Source: CAXMST01 sp032122625
GTDB lineage: Bacteria; Actinomycetota; Thermoleophilia; Solirubrobacterales; 70-9
DNA: 64,000 bases
Assembly: GCA_032122625.1 (NCBI GenBank)
Contig: JAQBGG010000004.1
Coordinates: forward strand, 56,301 to 120,300
Direction of reading: 5' to 3'
Each line of letters opens with the position of its first letter. The first letter of the stretch is position 1. The position numbers and the translations under genes were made by a program. Below the pieces are notes generated by a model that was given only the letters and a program-made list of their open reading frames with translations, made no database searches and was not told where the DNA came from. Below, one piece after another: positions 49,180 to 57,532 of this stretch.

Positions 49180-49923
49180 TCAGACGCCCGCCGCCGATCG
49201 GGCCGAACGATGGGCGGCCTCCTCGAGTCGGTCGTCGAGCGGCTCCAGCTCGGGAGCCCGGCCGGTACGCCTCGCGATCGCGGCCTTGATCAGGTGGTCG
49301 GCGAGCCAGGTGTTCTTCGGTAGCAGCGGCCCATGAAGGTAGGTGCCGATCGCGTTGCCGATGCGCACCCCCTCGTGGCCATCAGCCCCGTTGTTGCCAT
49401 GCCCTTTGAGCACCCGGCCGAGCGGCTCGGCATCCTCGCCGAGGTAGGTCCTGCCGCCATGGTTCTCGAAGCCGGCAAGGACCCGCGGCCCCCGGCCGAG
49501 GTCGACCTCGATCGCGACATTGCCGATCAGGCGCTCTCCGGGCTCGCGCACCGTTCTCAGGTCGGCCAGCCCGAGCCCCTCGATCCGCTCGTCGCCGAGC
49601 TCGTAGCTGTGGCCGAGCAGCTGGTAGCCACCGCAGACCGCCAGCAGGACGGCGTCACTCGCCAGGGCCGCGGTGATCGCCTCTCGCTTGCTCTCGACCA
49701 GGTCGGCGGCCACCGCTTTCTGGTCGCGATCCTGGCCGCCGCCGATGTAGATCAGATCGTGCTCATCGGGCTCGAAGGCCTCGCCGGAACCACAGGCCGT
49801 GTAGCTGAAGCCGATCCCGCGCCACTCGCAGCGACGCTGCAGAAAGAGGACGTTGCCGCGGTCGGCGTAGATGTTCATCTGTTCCGGATACAGCGCGATC
49901 AGACGGAGCTCGAGCTCGCTCAT
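49180..49923 (-). CDS. gatD: Lipid II isoglutaminyl synthase, glutaminase subunit GatD
   Basis: Supplies ammonia from glutamine to MurT, which amidates the D-Glu of lipid II. The 247-residue CobB/CobQ-like class I glutaminase has the nucleophile Cys97 (LLAVCGGYQLLG) and the catalytic His197 (GTYLHGPLLPKN), as well as IYADRGNVLFL near the start, typical of GatD. Its ATG overlaps the end of a methyltransferase gene by four bases, and that gene overlaps murT. In other bacteria murT and gatD are directly adjacent. Confidence 0.93.
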   Translation of the reverse strand: MSELELRLIALYPEQMNIYADRGNVLFLQRRCEWRGIGFSYTACGSGEAFEPDEHDLIYIGGGQDRDQKAVAADLVESKREAITAALASDAVLLAVCGGYQLLGHSYELGDERIEGLGLADLRTVREPGERLIGNVAIEVDLGRGPRVLAGFENHGGRTYLGEDAEPLGRVLKGHGNNGADGHEGVRIGNAIGTYLHGPLLPKNTWLADHLIKAAIARRTGRAPELEPLDDRLEEAAHRSARSAAGV

Positions 49924-50687
49924 CGGGGGCCTCGCATTCGCACGATGACCGAGCCGACGTGATCGTCGGTCTCGACGATCGGCAGTCGCGGCAGCGGCCG
50001 CATCCCACAGAGCTCCGCCTCGGATTCGAGTGTCGCCGGGGTAAGCCGGTCGAGCGTCACCATGTGGATCTCATCGGTGAGCCGGCCGGTCGGAGAGACG
50101 AGCTGACGCAGCCTCTCGATCGTGATCGAATCCGGGGCGATGCGGATCTCAGTCGGGAGGCTGGAGTGGACCCAGCCATCGATCTCGCGGACGTCCGGCA
50201 ACGGCGCCGGGGTGTCTGCTGTGGGGGGTCCAAGCGGTGGCAAGGGGTCATCGAGCACGGCGGCGTAGAACTCCCCGCCTGGGCGCAAGGAGGCGGCCGC
50301 GGCGCAGAGCATCCGCACGCGGCCGGCGGGGCCGTCGAGCAGGTGAACCAGTTGCATCGGGGCGAGAATCAGGCCAAAGCGCTCGTCGAGTTCGAACTCG
50401 CGGACGTCGGCATGCGCGACGGCGACCGGCAGGTCCCGTGCGGCCGCGCGCTCGCGCAGGACTTCAACCAACTCGAGATCACGCTCGACGGCAAGGACTC
50501 GGTGCCCGCGGGCTGCGAGATGGAGGGCGACGCGGCCGGTGCCGGCGCCGAGGTCGAGGACGGGCCCCTCGCAGCGCTCAGCGACCTGCTCCCAGATGAC
50601 CAAGTCGGCACCGTAGGAGCCGTTTTCGGCGTCGTGCCAGACGGCGGCGGAGTCGATCGCCGGTGGCGCCTGTCGGATGGCTCTCAT
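49920..50687 (-). CDS. Class I SAM-dependent methyltransferase encoded between murT and gatD
   Basis: A 255-residue methyltransferase. The SAM motif I is LDLGAGTGR (about 44-52), followed by the acidic end of strand 2 (VLAVERDLELVEVL) and motif II-like HADVREFELDERF; the C-terminal half (about 150-255) is a beta-rich part with no family that I recognise. No signal peptide or membrane segment. ATG 50687 overlaps the murT stop by four bases and its stop overlaps the gatD start by four. Such coupling inside a two-subunit enzyme pair suggests a role in lipid II or wall precursor modification, but the substrate is unknown. Confidence 0.85.
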   Translation of the reverse strand: MRAIRQAPPAIDSAAVWHDAENGSYGADLVIWEQVAERCEGPVLDLGAGTGRVALHLAARGHRVLAVERDLELVEVLRERAAARDLPVAVAHADVREFELDERFGLILAPMQLVHLLDGPAGRVRMLCAAAASLRPGGEFYAAVLDDPLPPLGPPTADTPAPLPDVREIDGWVHSSLPTEIRIAPDSITIERLRQLVSPTGRLTDEIHMVTLDRLTPATLESEAELCGMRPLPRLPIVETDDHVGSVIVRMRGPR

Positions 50688-52090
50688 TTCCAGTACTCCT
50701 CGGCGTGCCCGCTCTGCGTGAGCAGCGTGCGCAGTTCGATCAGCGCGGTGTAGGTCGGCAGGGCGAAGAGATCGGGCTCAGCGCCGCTCAGCGCGGAGTC
50801 GAGGGAGGGACCGATCCCCCCTGTTACCTCGATCCCCTCGAGCGGCCAGCCCGCGTACTTGAGCCGCAGGGCGAGCTCGGGCGCCCGCGTTCCGCTGCAG
50901 GTGATCTTCCGTACGGCCGGCGCGAGCAGCTCAAAGTCGGCGTCCCAGATCCAGGAGACATCATGGCCGTCGGCGGTGCGGTCGTTGAGGGCGAGCCAGA
51001 CATCGAGCGGCCGGCCGCGGCTGTCGGCCTCCTGGCGGAGGGTCCGCAAGACCTCGTTTGCGCCGACCGGGTTCTTGATCAGGAGGATCGAGAGCGCCTT
51101 GTGGTCGACCTCGATCGTCTCGACCCGCCCGAAGACGGCTTCGACTCCGGCCAGGGCATCGGCGATCAGCTCAAGGCCGATCCCGAGGCGCTGCGCGGCG
51201 GCGATCGCGGTGAGCGCGTTGTAGACGTTGTAGAGCCCGGGTAGGGGGAGCTCGATCGAGGCGCGGCCGTTAGGGGTTGTGACCTCAAATCGCGAGCCCC
51301 GCATGCCGAGCAGCTGGATCGATCGAGCGGCGACGTCGGGGGTGGGGCGGCCGGCCCCGCAGTTGGGGCAGTCGTAGTGCCCGAGGTGGCCGACGAAGGC
51401 GCGCTCGTACCGGTAGGGATGGCCACAGCGACGGCAATGCTTGGCGTCATGAGCGTGCTGCAGCTCGGCCAGCGCCTGGGTTGGATCCTCGATTCCGAAG
51501 TACGTCGTCCCCGCCCGGCGCCGTAGCTCACCGTCGCGGCCGAGGTCGGCAACGAGCGGGTCGTCGGCGTTGAGCACGGCGCTGGCGCCGCGAGCTTCCA
51601 GTGCTTCAACCACCTCGACCCATTCGTCCGCCAGCCGCTCGAGCTCCCCGTAGCGGTCGAGTTGGTCGCGGAAGAGGTTGGCGAGGACGAGCAGGTCCGG
51701 CTCCAGTTGCGCGCTGACCCTTGGCAGCCATGCCTCGTCGACCTCGAACAGTCCCTCCCTGCCGCGCTGCTCGAGTAACGCGGTGGCGACGCCCCAGGCC
51801 ATGTTCGATCCGGCCCGGTTGTGAACCGGACTACGGCCGGCGGCAGCCATCGCCGCGGCGATCATCCCCGCCGTTGTCGTCTTGCCGTTGGTGGCACTGA
51901 TCAGGGTCGAACCGTCCGTCAGCCCGGCCCCGAGCCGCGCGATCGCATCGGGAGCGCTCCTCAGCAGCATCCGCCCGGGCAGGGTGGTGCCGCCGCCGCG
52001 GCCGCTGAGCCGGCTGAGCCGGCCCACGGTGCGGGCCAAGGCGCGCTTGACGCCGAAGGTGGGCGATCGCTTGGTTGCCGGTGGGCTCAC
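50684..52090 (-). CDS. murT: Lipid II isoglutaminyl synthase, MurT subunit
   Basis: Mur-ligase-like ATPase that amidates the alpha-carboxyl of D-Glu in lipid II together with GatD. The 468-residue protein has the ATP motif ATNGKTTT (66-73), a four-cysteine zinc ribbon (C219, C222, C241, C244) that is specific to MurT, and the C-terminal DUF1727 domain (about 330-460) with LLIKNPVGANEVLR and the SWIWDADFE segment. Length is typical. The start is GTG 52090. It lies 38 bases after the lipid-kinase-like gene in the same operon. Confidence 0.95.
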   Translation of the reverse strand: MSPPATKRSPTFGVKRALARTVGRLSRLSGRGGGTTLPGRMLLRSAPDAIARLGAGLTDGSTLISATNGKTTTAGMIAAAMAAAGRSPVHNRAGSNMAWGVATALLEQRGREGLFEVDEAWLPRVSAQLEPDLLVLANLFRDQLDRYGELERLADEWVEVVEALEARGASAVLNADDPLVADLGRDGELRRRAGTTYFGIEDPTQALAELQHAHDAKHCRRCGHPYRYERAFVGHLGHYDCPNCGAGRPTPDVAARSIQLLGMRGSRFEVTTPNGRASIELPLPGLYNVYNALTAIAAAQRLGIGLELIADALAGVEAVFGRVETIEVDHKALSILLIKNPVGANEVLRTLRQEADSRGRPLDVWLALNDRTADGHDVSWIWDADFELLAPAVRKITCSGTRAPELALRLKYAGWPLEGIEVTGGIGPSLDSALSGAEPDLFALPTYTALIELRTLLTQSGHAEEYWK

Positions 52091-52128
52091 GGCCGCAGAT
52101 GATGACCGTCGGCGCCGCCGGGGTGGTG

Positions 52129-53040
52129 TCAGGGCCCGGAGGCGGGCGCGATCACGCTCAGCGACGAGGCCCGCAGCTTGATCGTGCAGGGCAGATCCGT
52201 GATCAGCTCGCCGTCGGCGTAGACGGCGAAGGGGCGGTCAGCCTCGATCTCGACCACAGCCGCCCGCGAGCTGGAGACCTCCGGCCGATCCACGTGGGTG
52301 CCCTTGAAGATGTCGGGTAGGCCGCGGAGGAAGCTGAGCTTGGAGACGTCGGCTGTGGTGATCACATCGAGCAGCCCATCGTCGAGCTCGGCCTCCGGGG
52401 CGATGAACATGCCTCCGCCGTAGGCCCGGGAGTTGGCGACGGCCACCGAATAGCCCCTGAAGCTGCGCACCTCACCGTCCTCGGTCAGTGTGAAGCGGGC
52501 CGGCTTCCACTGGGCGAGGGCACGAAGGGCCGCGTAGGCGTAGACCAGCGGACCGCGGATCCACTTCGTCTCGTTGGCGATCCGATTGGCGTCGGAGTCG
52601 AATCCGCAGCTGGCGATGCAGAGGAAACGAACGCCGTTGGCCTCGCCGACGTCGATCCGCCGAGTCTCACCCGCCAGCAGCAGCGCCACCGCTTCCTCCG
52701 GCTCGGAGGGGATCCCGAGTACACGAGCGAGGTCATTGCCGCGGCCGCCGGGGATCACGCCGAGTGGTACGTCGCCGCCACTGAGCCCGCCCCCGATCTT
52801 GCCGATCAACCCGTCGCCGCTCATCACCACCGGGATCGAGCCCTCAGTCGCGGCACGCTCGGCCTCGGCCATGCCGTGCTCGAGATCACGGGTGACGATC
52901 AGCTCGTAGGTGGCGCCGGCGGCCCGCAGCGCGGCCTCGACCCGCGGCAGCAGGTCCTTCGCGCGGCCGGCTCCCGCGGAGGGGTTCATCAGCAAGACGA
53001 AGCGCTGCTCGACTGCGGGCTGGGGCTGCGCGGCGTCCAC
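52129..53040 (-). CDS. Diacylglycerol/lipid kinase family protein
   Basis: A 303-residue YegS/DgkB-type protein. It starts with FVLLMNPSAGAGRAKDLLP (phosphate-binding element), has SGDGLIGK where most members have GGDGT, then VIPGGRGNDLARVLGIP, and a C-terminal beta domain with AYGGGMFIAPEAELDDGLLDV. The catalytic Asp of the GDG motif is kept. It may phosphorylate diacylglycerol or another lipid alcohol. Its place before murT suggests recycling of a lipid in wall synthesis, which is inference. The start is GTG 53040; the longer frame to 53136 runs into the gene upstream. Confidence 0.85.
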   Translation of the reverse strand: MDAAQPQPAVEQRFVLLMNPSAGAGRAKDLLPRVEAALRAAGATYELIVTRDLEHGMAEAERAATEGSIPVVMSGDGLIGKIGGGLSGGDVPLGVIPGGRGNDLARVLGIPSEPEEAVALLLAGETRRIDVGEANGVRFLCIASCGFDSDANRIANETKWIRGPLVYAYAALRALAQWKPARFTLTEDGEVRSFRGYSVAVANSRAYGGGMFIAPEAELDDGLLDVITTADVSKLSFLRGLPDIFKGTHVDRPEVSSSRAAVVEIEADRPFAVYADGELITDLPCTIKLRASSLSVIAPASGP

Positions 53041-53050
53041 TGCGCGAAAT

Positions 53051-53731
53051 CTATTCGCCCTTGCGGGCGACGAAGTAGGAGCCGCTGCCGATCCGGCCGG
53101 CGCTGACCTTGACGAAGTCGTGGCGGCGGAAGCCACGCTCGAGGACGGAGTCGGGCGTGAAGAAGGGTGTGCGCTCGCCGGATGAGGCGGCGACGATCAC
53201 GTGGCCGCCGTGGCGCAGCATGCGGGCGGTCTCCGCGAAAAAGGGCGGCATGTTCAGCTGGGTGACGAGATCGAAGTGACCCTCCGGCCAAGGCAGCCTT
53301 GCGGCGTCGGCTACGCGGAATGCGATCCGGCCCTCGGGATCGAGACCGATCTTGGCCTTCGCCTGGCGGATCATCCGCTCGGAGATGTCGGCGCCACGGA
53401 TCGACGCATGGGGAAACTCCCGGGCCAAAAACAGCGCCGCGACGCCGGTTCCTGTGCCGAGATCGAGGGCCCGCTCGGGGCGTCGATCGATCTTCGTCAC
53501 GGCTACCGCCAGGGGCGCCAGGTGGGAGGGCCCCGGGGCCCCGGTCCGCTCGTCCCAGCCCGGCGCCCGATCGTCGAAGTAGGAGGCCATCGGTCGCCGC
53601 AGGAGTGGCCAGAGCCAGGGCGCGTGAGCGACGACGGCGTTGAGGGAGCGCCCGATCAGCCGGATTCTCGTCGGTGGGCCGCTACGCGGCTCCGGCTCGG
53701 TGAGCGGCGGCGGGGGCTCTCGATTCGGCAC
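53051..53731 (-). CDS. Class I SAM-dependent methyltransferase, first gene of the murT-gatD operon
   Basis: A 226-residue methyltransferase of the Methyltransf_11/25 type. It has a Pro-rich start, YFDDRAPGWDERTG, the SAM motif LDLGTGTGVAALFLAREFP (from residue 89), and RVADAARLPWPEGHFDLV (motif II). The substrate is unknown; the generic core resembles methylases of quinones and small molecules. The frame runs far upstream, but GTG 53731 gives a normal length. It ends ten bases before the lipid-kinase-like gene and begins a five-gene minus-strand operon. Divergent from the cyclophilin gene. Confidence 0.85.
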   Translation of the reverse strand: MPNREPPPPLTEPEPRSGPPTRIRLIGRSLNAVVAHAPWLWPLLRRPMASYFDDRAPGWDERTGAPGPSHLAPLAVAVTKIDRRPERALDLGTGTGVAALFLAREFPHASIRGADISERMIRQAKAKIGLDPEGRIAFRVADAARLPWPEGHFDLVTQLNMPPFFAETARMLRHGGHVIVAASSGERTPFFTPDSVLERGFRRHDFVKVSAGRIGSGSYFVARKGE

Positions 53732-53753
53732 GGGCCCATGTTTACAACCCGTT

Positions 53754-53759
53754 AGGCTC
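53754..53759 (+). promoter_or_regulatory. Candidate -10 box (TAGGCT) for the cyclophilin operon
   Basis: TAGGCT in the 69-base divergent gap, 41 bases before ATG 53801. It equals the hexamer before dapA but sits at leadered spacing, so it is less secure. Confidence 0.3.
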
Positions 53760-53800
53760 TCGCGCTGAGCGGGGACGTCCACTGCGACCCGTGACCGCGG

Positions 53801-54508
53801 ATGACCGAGCCACCGAAAGACCCGCAAACAAACCCTCCGCGCCGCGGAGCGATGATCTTCGCCGCCGCGATGGTCGTCGTGATCGCCGTCGTCGTGGCTG
53901 TGCTCCTGCTCGGCGGCGGGGACGACGCCGACAGCACCTCCGCCTCCGGTGAGGCTGCCGATTGCGAATCCGTCGACGCGCCGGAGGCCAAAACGGTAGA
54001 TCTGCCCGGGCCCGATGCAAAGGCCCCGACATCGTCGAAGGTCGTCTTCGACACCAGTTGCGGCAGCTTCACCGTGACGCTGGATGCCGACCGCGCGCCA
54101 AAGACGGCCGCCTCCTTCCAATACCTCGCCGAGGAGGGTGTGTTCGACAACACCCAGTTCCACCGGGTCGCACCGGGCTTCGTCGTCCAGGGCGGCGATC
54201 CGAGCGGCGATGGGTCCGGCGGCCCCGGTTACTCGGTAACGGAGCGGCCGCCGAACGATCTCTCCTATACCCGCGGCCTCGTGGCGATGGCAAAGACCGG
54301 CGCCGAGCCTCCGGGCACCTCGGGTAGTCAGTTCTTCATCGTCACTTCCGAGGCCGACGCCGGGTTGCCTCCCGACTTCGCGCTCGTCGGCGAGGTGACC
54401 GAGGGCTTGGACACCGTGCTTGCGATCGAGGCGCTCGGCGCCGGGCCCGGCTCCGATGGACCCCCGAGCCAGCCGGTGGTCGTCAACAGCACGATGGTGG
54501 AGGGATGA
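53801..54508 (+). CDS. Membrane-anchored cyclophilin-type peptidyl-prolyl isomerase
   Basis: A 235-residue protein with a short polar N-terminus, one membrane segment (about 18-38), an Asp/Ser-rich linker and a cyclophilin domain (about 75-235): FDTSCGSFTVTLDADRAPKT, then FDNTQFHRVAPGFVVQGGDPSGDG (the F-H-R and Q-G-GD motif in two parts) and TSGSQFFIVT. Active-site Arg and Phe are kept. It should help protein folding outside the membrane. The next gene starts one base after its stop. Confidence 0.92.
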   Translation: MTEPPKDPQTNPPRRGAMIFAAAMVVVIAVVVAVLLLGGGDDADSTSASGEAADCESVDAPEAKTVDLPGPDAKAPTSSKVVFDTSCGSFTVTLDADRAPKTAASFQYLAEEGVFDNTQFHRVAPGFVVQGGDPSGDGSGGPGYSVTERPPNDLSYTRGLVAMAKTGAEPPGTSGSQFFIVTSEADAGLPPDFALVGEVTEGLDTVLAIEALGAGPGSDGPPSQPVVVNSTMVEG

Positions 54509-54509
54509 G

Positions 54510-54971
54510 ATGGCAAAGCTGAAAGTGGGCGACGACGCCCCCGACTTCGAGAAGCCTTGGACCGGCGAGGGCGACTTCAAGCTCTCCGATCAGCGTGGCA
54601 GGTGGGTGGTTCTCGCCTTCTACCCAGGCGATGAGACCCCGACCTGCACGCGACAGATGTGCGAGTACCGGGACAGCTCCGAGAAGCTCGACGGCCTCGA
54701 TGCCGAGATCATCGGGATTTCTCCCCAGGGCATCGAGTCACACGAGAGCTTCATCGCCAATCACCGCCTCAACATGCCGCTCGTCGCGGACAAGGGCCTC
54801 GAAGTTGCGGAGGCCTACGGGATCAAGCTCGCATCGGTCTTGCGCCGGGCGATCTTCATCGTCGATCCCAAGGGCAAGATCGCCCATCGAGACGTCAAGA
54901 CTCTCGGCCTCAGCTTCACCGACAGCGACAGCATCGCGGCGGCGTTGACCGAAGCCCGCTCCGCCGCCTAG
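54510..54971 (+). CDS. Peroxiredoxin of the Bcp/PrxQ type
   Basis: Thiol peroxidase of 153 residues. Peroxidatic Cys46 and resolving Cys51 lie five apart in TPTCTRQMCEYRD, the hallmark of the atypical 2-Cys Bcp class. FYPGDETPT and IFIVDPKGKIAH are further family marks. Unlike the peroxiredoxin at 11672 it carries its own resolving Cys. ATG 54510 is one base after the cyclophilin stop. It is likely reduced by thioredoxin. Confidence 0.92.
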   Translation: MAKLKVGDDAPDFEKPWTGEGDFKLSDQRGRWVVLAFYPGDETPTCTRQMCEYRDSSEKLDGLDAEIIGISPQGIESHESFIANHRLNMPLVADKGLEVAEAYGIKLASVLRRAIFIVDPKGKIAHRDVKTLGLSFTDSDSIAAALTEARSAA

Positions 54972-54982
54972 CTCCCCGGGCC

Positions 54983-55855
54983 GTGGCCGGACCGGCATCC
55001 TCGGAGTCGGAGTTCGAAGCCGCAGGTGCCGGCGGCACAACGCTGCGCGGCTGGACTCAGGGGGAGGGCCCGTCGATCGTCCTCGCCCACGGAATCACGG
55101 CTCACAGGGACCTCGTCGTCCACGGCTCCTCACATTTGCCGCGAGCCGGCTACCGCCTGATCTCCTATGACGCGCGCGCCCACGGCGAGAGTGATCCCGG
55201 TGCCGTCGGCAGCTACGGGTACGGAACGCTCAGCGACGACCTCGAGGCGGTCTGCTCCGATCGGGAGGCCGGCCGGCCGCTGCTCTGCGGACACTCGATG
55301 GGTGCCCACACCGTGCTGGTCGCCGCCCTGCGAAACCCGGAGGCCTTCGCCGGCCTCGTCCTGATCGGCCCTGTGAGCCAGGGTGAATACCCGCCGGAGG
55401 AGACGCTCACGTACTGGGATAGCCTCGCCGACGGCCTGCACGAGGGTGGGGTGGAGGGCTGGCTCAACGCCTATCAGGCCGGCGGCCTCGACCCCGAGTG
55501 GCGCGAGACCCTGCTGCGGATCGCCCGCGCGCGCATGGAGCGCCACCGGCACCCCGAAGCGCTGTCCGAGGCGCTCCGCGAGGTGCCGCGCTCGGTGCCC
55601 TACGAGGGCCTCGGGCCGCTGGAGGCTCTCAGGCTGCCGGTCCTGGTCGTTGCCAGCCACGACGTCGCCGACCCCGGTCATCCATACGAGACGGCGTTGG
55701 TGGTCGCTGAGCGGCTCCCAGACGCTCGCCTGATCAGCGAGCGGCAGGGCGAGAGCCCACTCGCCTGGCAGGGAGGCAAGCTCAGCCGCGAGATCGAGCA
55801 GTTCGCCGCCTCCGCCGCTGTCAATGAACGCTTCGGCACGCCTGGCAATACCTAA
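54983..55855 (+). CDS. Alpha/beta-fold hydrolase
   Basis: A 290-residue hydrolase with the oxyanion segment VLAHGITAHRD, the nucleophile Ser105 in GHSMG and an acid residue possibly in VVASHDVADPGHP. The C-terminal position where most family members have Gly-His reads QGESPLAWQ, so the catalytic His is not at the usual place; the His of DPGHP may serve. Substrate unknown. It starts at GTG 54983, 11 bases after the peroxiredoxin, as third gene of the operon. The frame is open further upstream but non-conserved there. Confidence 0.8.
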   Translation: MAGPASSESEFEAAGAGGTTLRGWTQGEGPSIVLAHGITAHRDLVVHGSSHLPRAGYRLISYDARAHGESDPGAVGSYGYGTLSDDLEAVCSDREAGRPLLCGHSMGAHTVLVAALRNPEAFAGLVLIGPVSQGEYPPEETLTYWDSLADGLHEGGVEGWLNAYQAGGLDPEWRETLLRIARARMERHRHPEALSEALREVPRSVPYEGLGPLEALRLPVLVVASHDVADPGHPYETALVVAERLPDARLISERQGESPLAWQGGKLSREIEQFAASAAVNERFGTPGNT

Positions 55856-55894
55856 CGGCTACGTCCCGTAACGGGCTCAACGCCGGCGGCTGCC

Positions 55895-56305
55895 TCAGCG
55901 GTTCTCGAGGCGCCAGACGAGGCGTAGGCCGGACCAGGTCTCGTCGATCGCGCAGACCTTGTTGTCGACCAGACCGAGCGGCAGGCCGACCTCGCGGACG
56001 ACGTCCTCGGTGACGTCGGTGGGAACTCCGGAGGCGCGCTTTGGCCAGGCGATCCAGAGGCCACCGCCGGGATGGATCGCCCTCCCGAGCGCCTCGATCC
56101 TGCGACGCAGCTCGGCCTCACGCCTGACGAACACCACGATCACGTCGAGCGGGGCCCGGGCGACCGCCTTGACGACGACAGCGTCCGGCAGGGCGCCCAG
56201 CGTGGCGGCGAAATCGGGCGGCGCCGACGGAAAGGCGACGACGCTCGCCTCCTTGATCCCGAGCTTCTTCGGCAGTGGCGTGCCCGAGTAACCGGCGGGG
56301 CCCAT
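55895..56305 (-). CDS. DUF3052 family protein
   Basis: A 136-residue protein matching the actinobacterial DUF3052 pattern: MGPAGYSGTPLPKKLGIKE, VVFVRREAELRRRIEAL, LWIAWPKRASGVPTDVTEDV and a closing VCAIDETWSGLRLVWR. Function is unknown in the family. ATG 56305 is preceded by a TACGAT box nine bases up; the longer frame to 56470 overlaps the divergent PRC gene. Confidence 0.88.
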   Translation of the reverse strand: MGPAGYSGTPLPKKLGIKEASVVAFPSAPPDFAATLGALPDAVVVKAVARAPLDVIVVFVRREAELRRRIEALGRAIHPGGGLWIAWPKRASGVPTDVTEDVVREVGLPLGLVDNKVCAIDETWSGLRLVWRLENR

Positions 56306-56314
56306 CGTGGCGGG

Positions 56315-56324
56315 ATCGTATCCT
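56315..56324. promoter_or_regulatory. Overlapping divergent -10 boxes
   Basis: On the plus strand TATCCT (56319-56324) ends eight bases before ATG 56333. On the minus strand TACGAT (56320-56315) ends nine bases before ATG 56305. The two hexamers share two base pairs, so the start regions of both genes occupy one 27-bp gap. Confidence 0.45.
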
Positions 56325-56332
56325 CTGGGGCC

Positions 56333-56689
56333 ATGAACGAAAACCAGCAGCAGCCTGACCTCGGGCACGCCGTCCACTACGCGGCAGTCACCAAGGGCAC
56401 CCCCGTCTATGACGCCGAGGGGGTCGAGGTTGGCCGCGTGCACCAGATCGTCGACAACTACCGCGAGCACATCCTCGACGGAATTGTGATCACCGACCAG
56501 GGAGGCGAGGCCCGCTTCGTCGACGGGCCCGAGGTGGCGCGCACCTTCGAGCGGGGTGTCTTCCTCTCGATCGATGCCTCCCAGGTCGCAGAGCTGGGGC
56601 CACCCGAAGACGGCCCCGGCGTCTTCGGCGCCCGGCGCTCAGCGGGGCGCCTCAGCCGCCGCTTCGGCGGCGGCTGGACGCGGCACTAG
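56333..56689 (+). CDS. PRC-barrel-like small protein
   Basis: A 118-residue protein with a beta-barrel pattern: HYAAVTKGTPVYDAEGVEVG, VHQIVDNYREHILDGIVI and the closing strands up to VFLSIDASQVAELGPPE, followed by an Arg-rich tail. This resembles PRC-barrel or DUF2171-like proteins; its role is unknown. It is divergent from the DUF3052 gene with a 27-base gap. Confidence 0.75.
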   Translation: MNENQQQPDLGHAVHYAAVTKGTPVYDAEGVEVGRVHQIVDNYREHILDGIVITDQGGEARFVDGPEVARTFERGVFLSIDASQVAELGPPEDGPGVFGARRSAGRLSRRFGGGWTRH

Positions 56690-56707
56690 CCCGCGGCGCC
56701 GCCCCGG

Positions 56708-57460
56708 CTAGCGGTGCTCGGGATTGGCGAAGTCGAAGCGACAGCCCGCGTCCCATTCGGAGCGCTGGTTGCCGTGCACGGGAATGCCGCCGGCGTCCTT
56801 GAGGATCCGCGCCAGGTGCAACAGGTTCCAGGTCATGAACGTCGTGTTGCGGTTGGTGAAGTCGTTCTCCGGTCCACCGGAGCCTGGATCGAGGTAGGAG
56901 GGTCCCGGGCCCGCCTCGCCCAGCCAGCCTGAATCCGCCTGCGGCGGGATCACGTAGCCGAGGTGCTGAAGCGAGTAGAGGGTGTTCATCGCGCAATGCT
57001 TGGCGCCATCCTCGTTGCCGGTCACCAGGCAGCCACCGACACGGCCGTAATAGGCGTACTGGCCGTCGTCGTTGAGCAGATGGGAGTTGCCGTAGAGGCG
57101 CTCGATCACCTGCGTGGCGACCGACGTCTTCTCACCCAGCCAGATCGCCATTCCGAGAACGAGGATGTCGGCCGCCATCACCTTCTCGAAGATCGCCGGC
57201 CAAGCGTCCTCGTCCCAGCCGTGCTCGCTCATGTCCGGATAGACGCCGGTTGCGATCGGGTGATCGATCGCGCGGATGTTCTCGACCTCGACCTCGTTGC
57301 GGCGCATGATCTCGATCGAGATGTCCATCAGACCCTGGGTATGGGACATCTCGGGGCTCTTCTTCAGGCTGCAGTTGATGAACAGCGCCTTGAGGTCGGA
57401 GTAGTCGGCCGGGGCGGTGTTGCAGAGCTGCACTTGCTGTTCGTTGAGGACGTCGGTCAT
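56708..57460 (-). CDS. NADPH-dependent FMN reductase / flavodoxin-fold protein
   Basis: A 250-residue flavodoxin-like protein: KALFINCSLKKSPEMSHT (FMN phosphate loop), VLGMAIWLGEKTS and GRVGGCLVTGNEDG (flavin ring and ribityl contacts), with a C-terminal helix beginning TWNLLHLARILKDAGG. The fold binds FMN and reduces flavins or quinones with NAD(P)H. It lies 72 bases after the flavin reductase domain gene on the same strand; the pair may work on the same flavin pool. Confidence 0.85.
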   Translation of the reverse strand: MTDVLNEQQVQLCNTAPADYSDLKALFINCSLKKSPEMSHTQGLMDISIEIMRRNEVEVENIRAIDHPIATGVYPDMSEHGWDEDAWPAIFEKVMAADILVLGMAIWLGEKTSVATQVIERLYGNSHLLNDDGQYAYYGRVGGCLVTGNEDGAKHCAMNTLYSLQHLGYVIPPQADSGWLGEAGPGPSYLDPGSGGPENDFTNRNTTFMTWNLLHLARILKDAGGIPVHGNQRSEWDAGCRFDFANPEHR

Positions 57461-57503
57461 CTTGCTTGCGGTGCCTTTCTGGTTTGCAGTCGTCGGCGTG
57501 GCG

Positions 57504-57509
57504 AGCCTA
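57504..57509 (-). promoter_or_regulatory. Candidate -10 box (TAGGCT) for the FMN reductase gene
   Basis: On the minus strand TATAGGCT lies about 43 bases before ATG 57460, leaving a leader with a weak AAAGG. Less secure than the leaderless boxes. Confidence 0.3.
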
Positions 57510-57532
57510 TAGACGGGCGGGCTCCGATTCCG

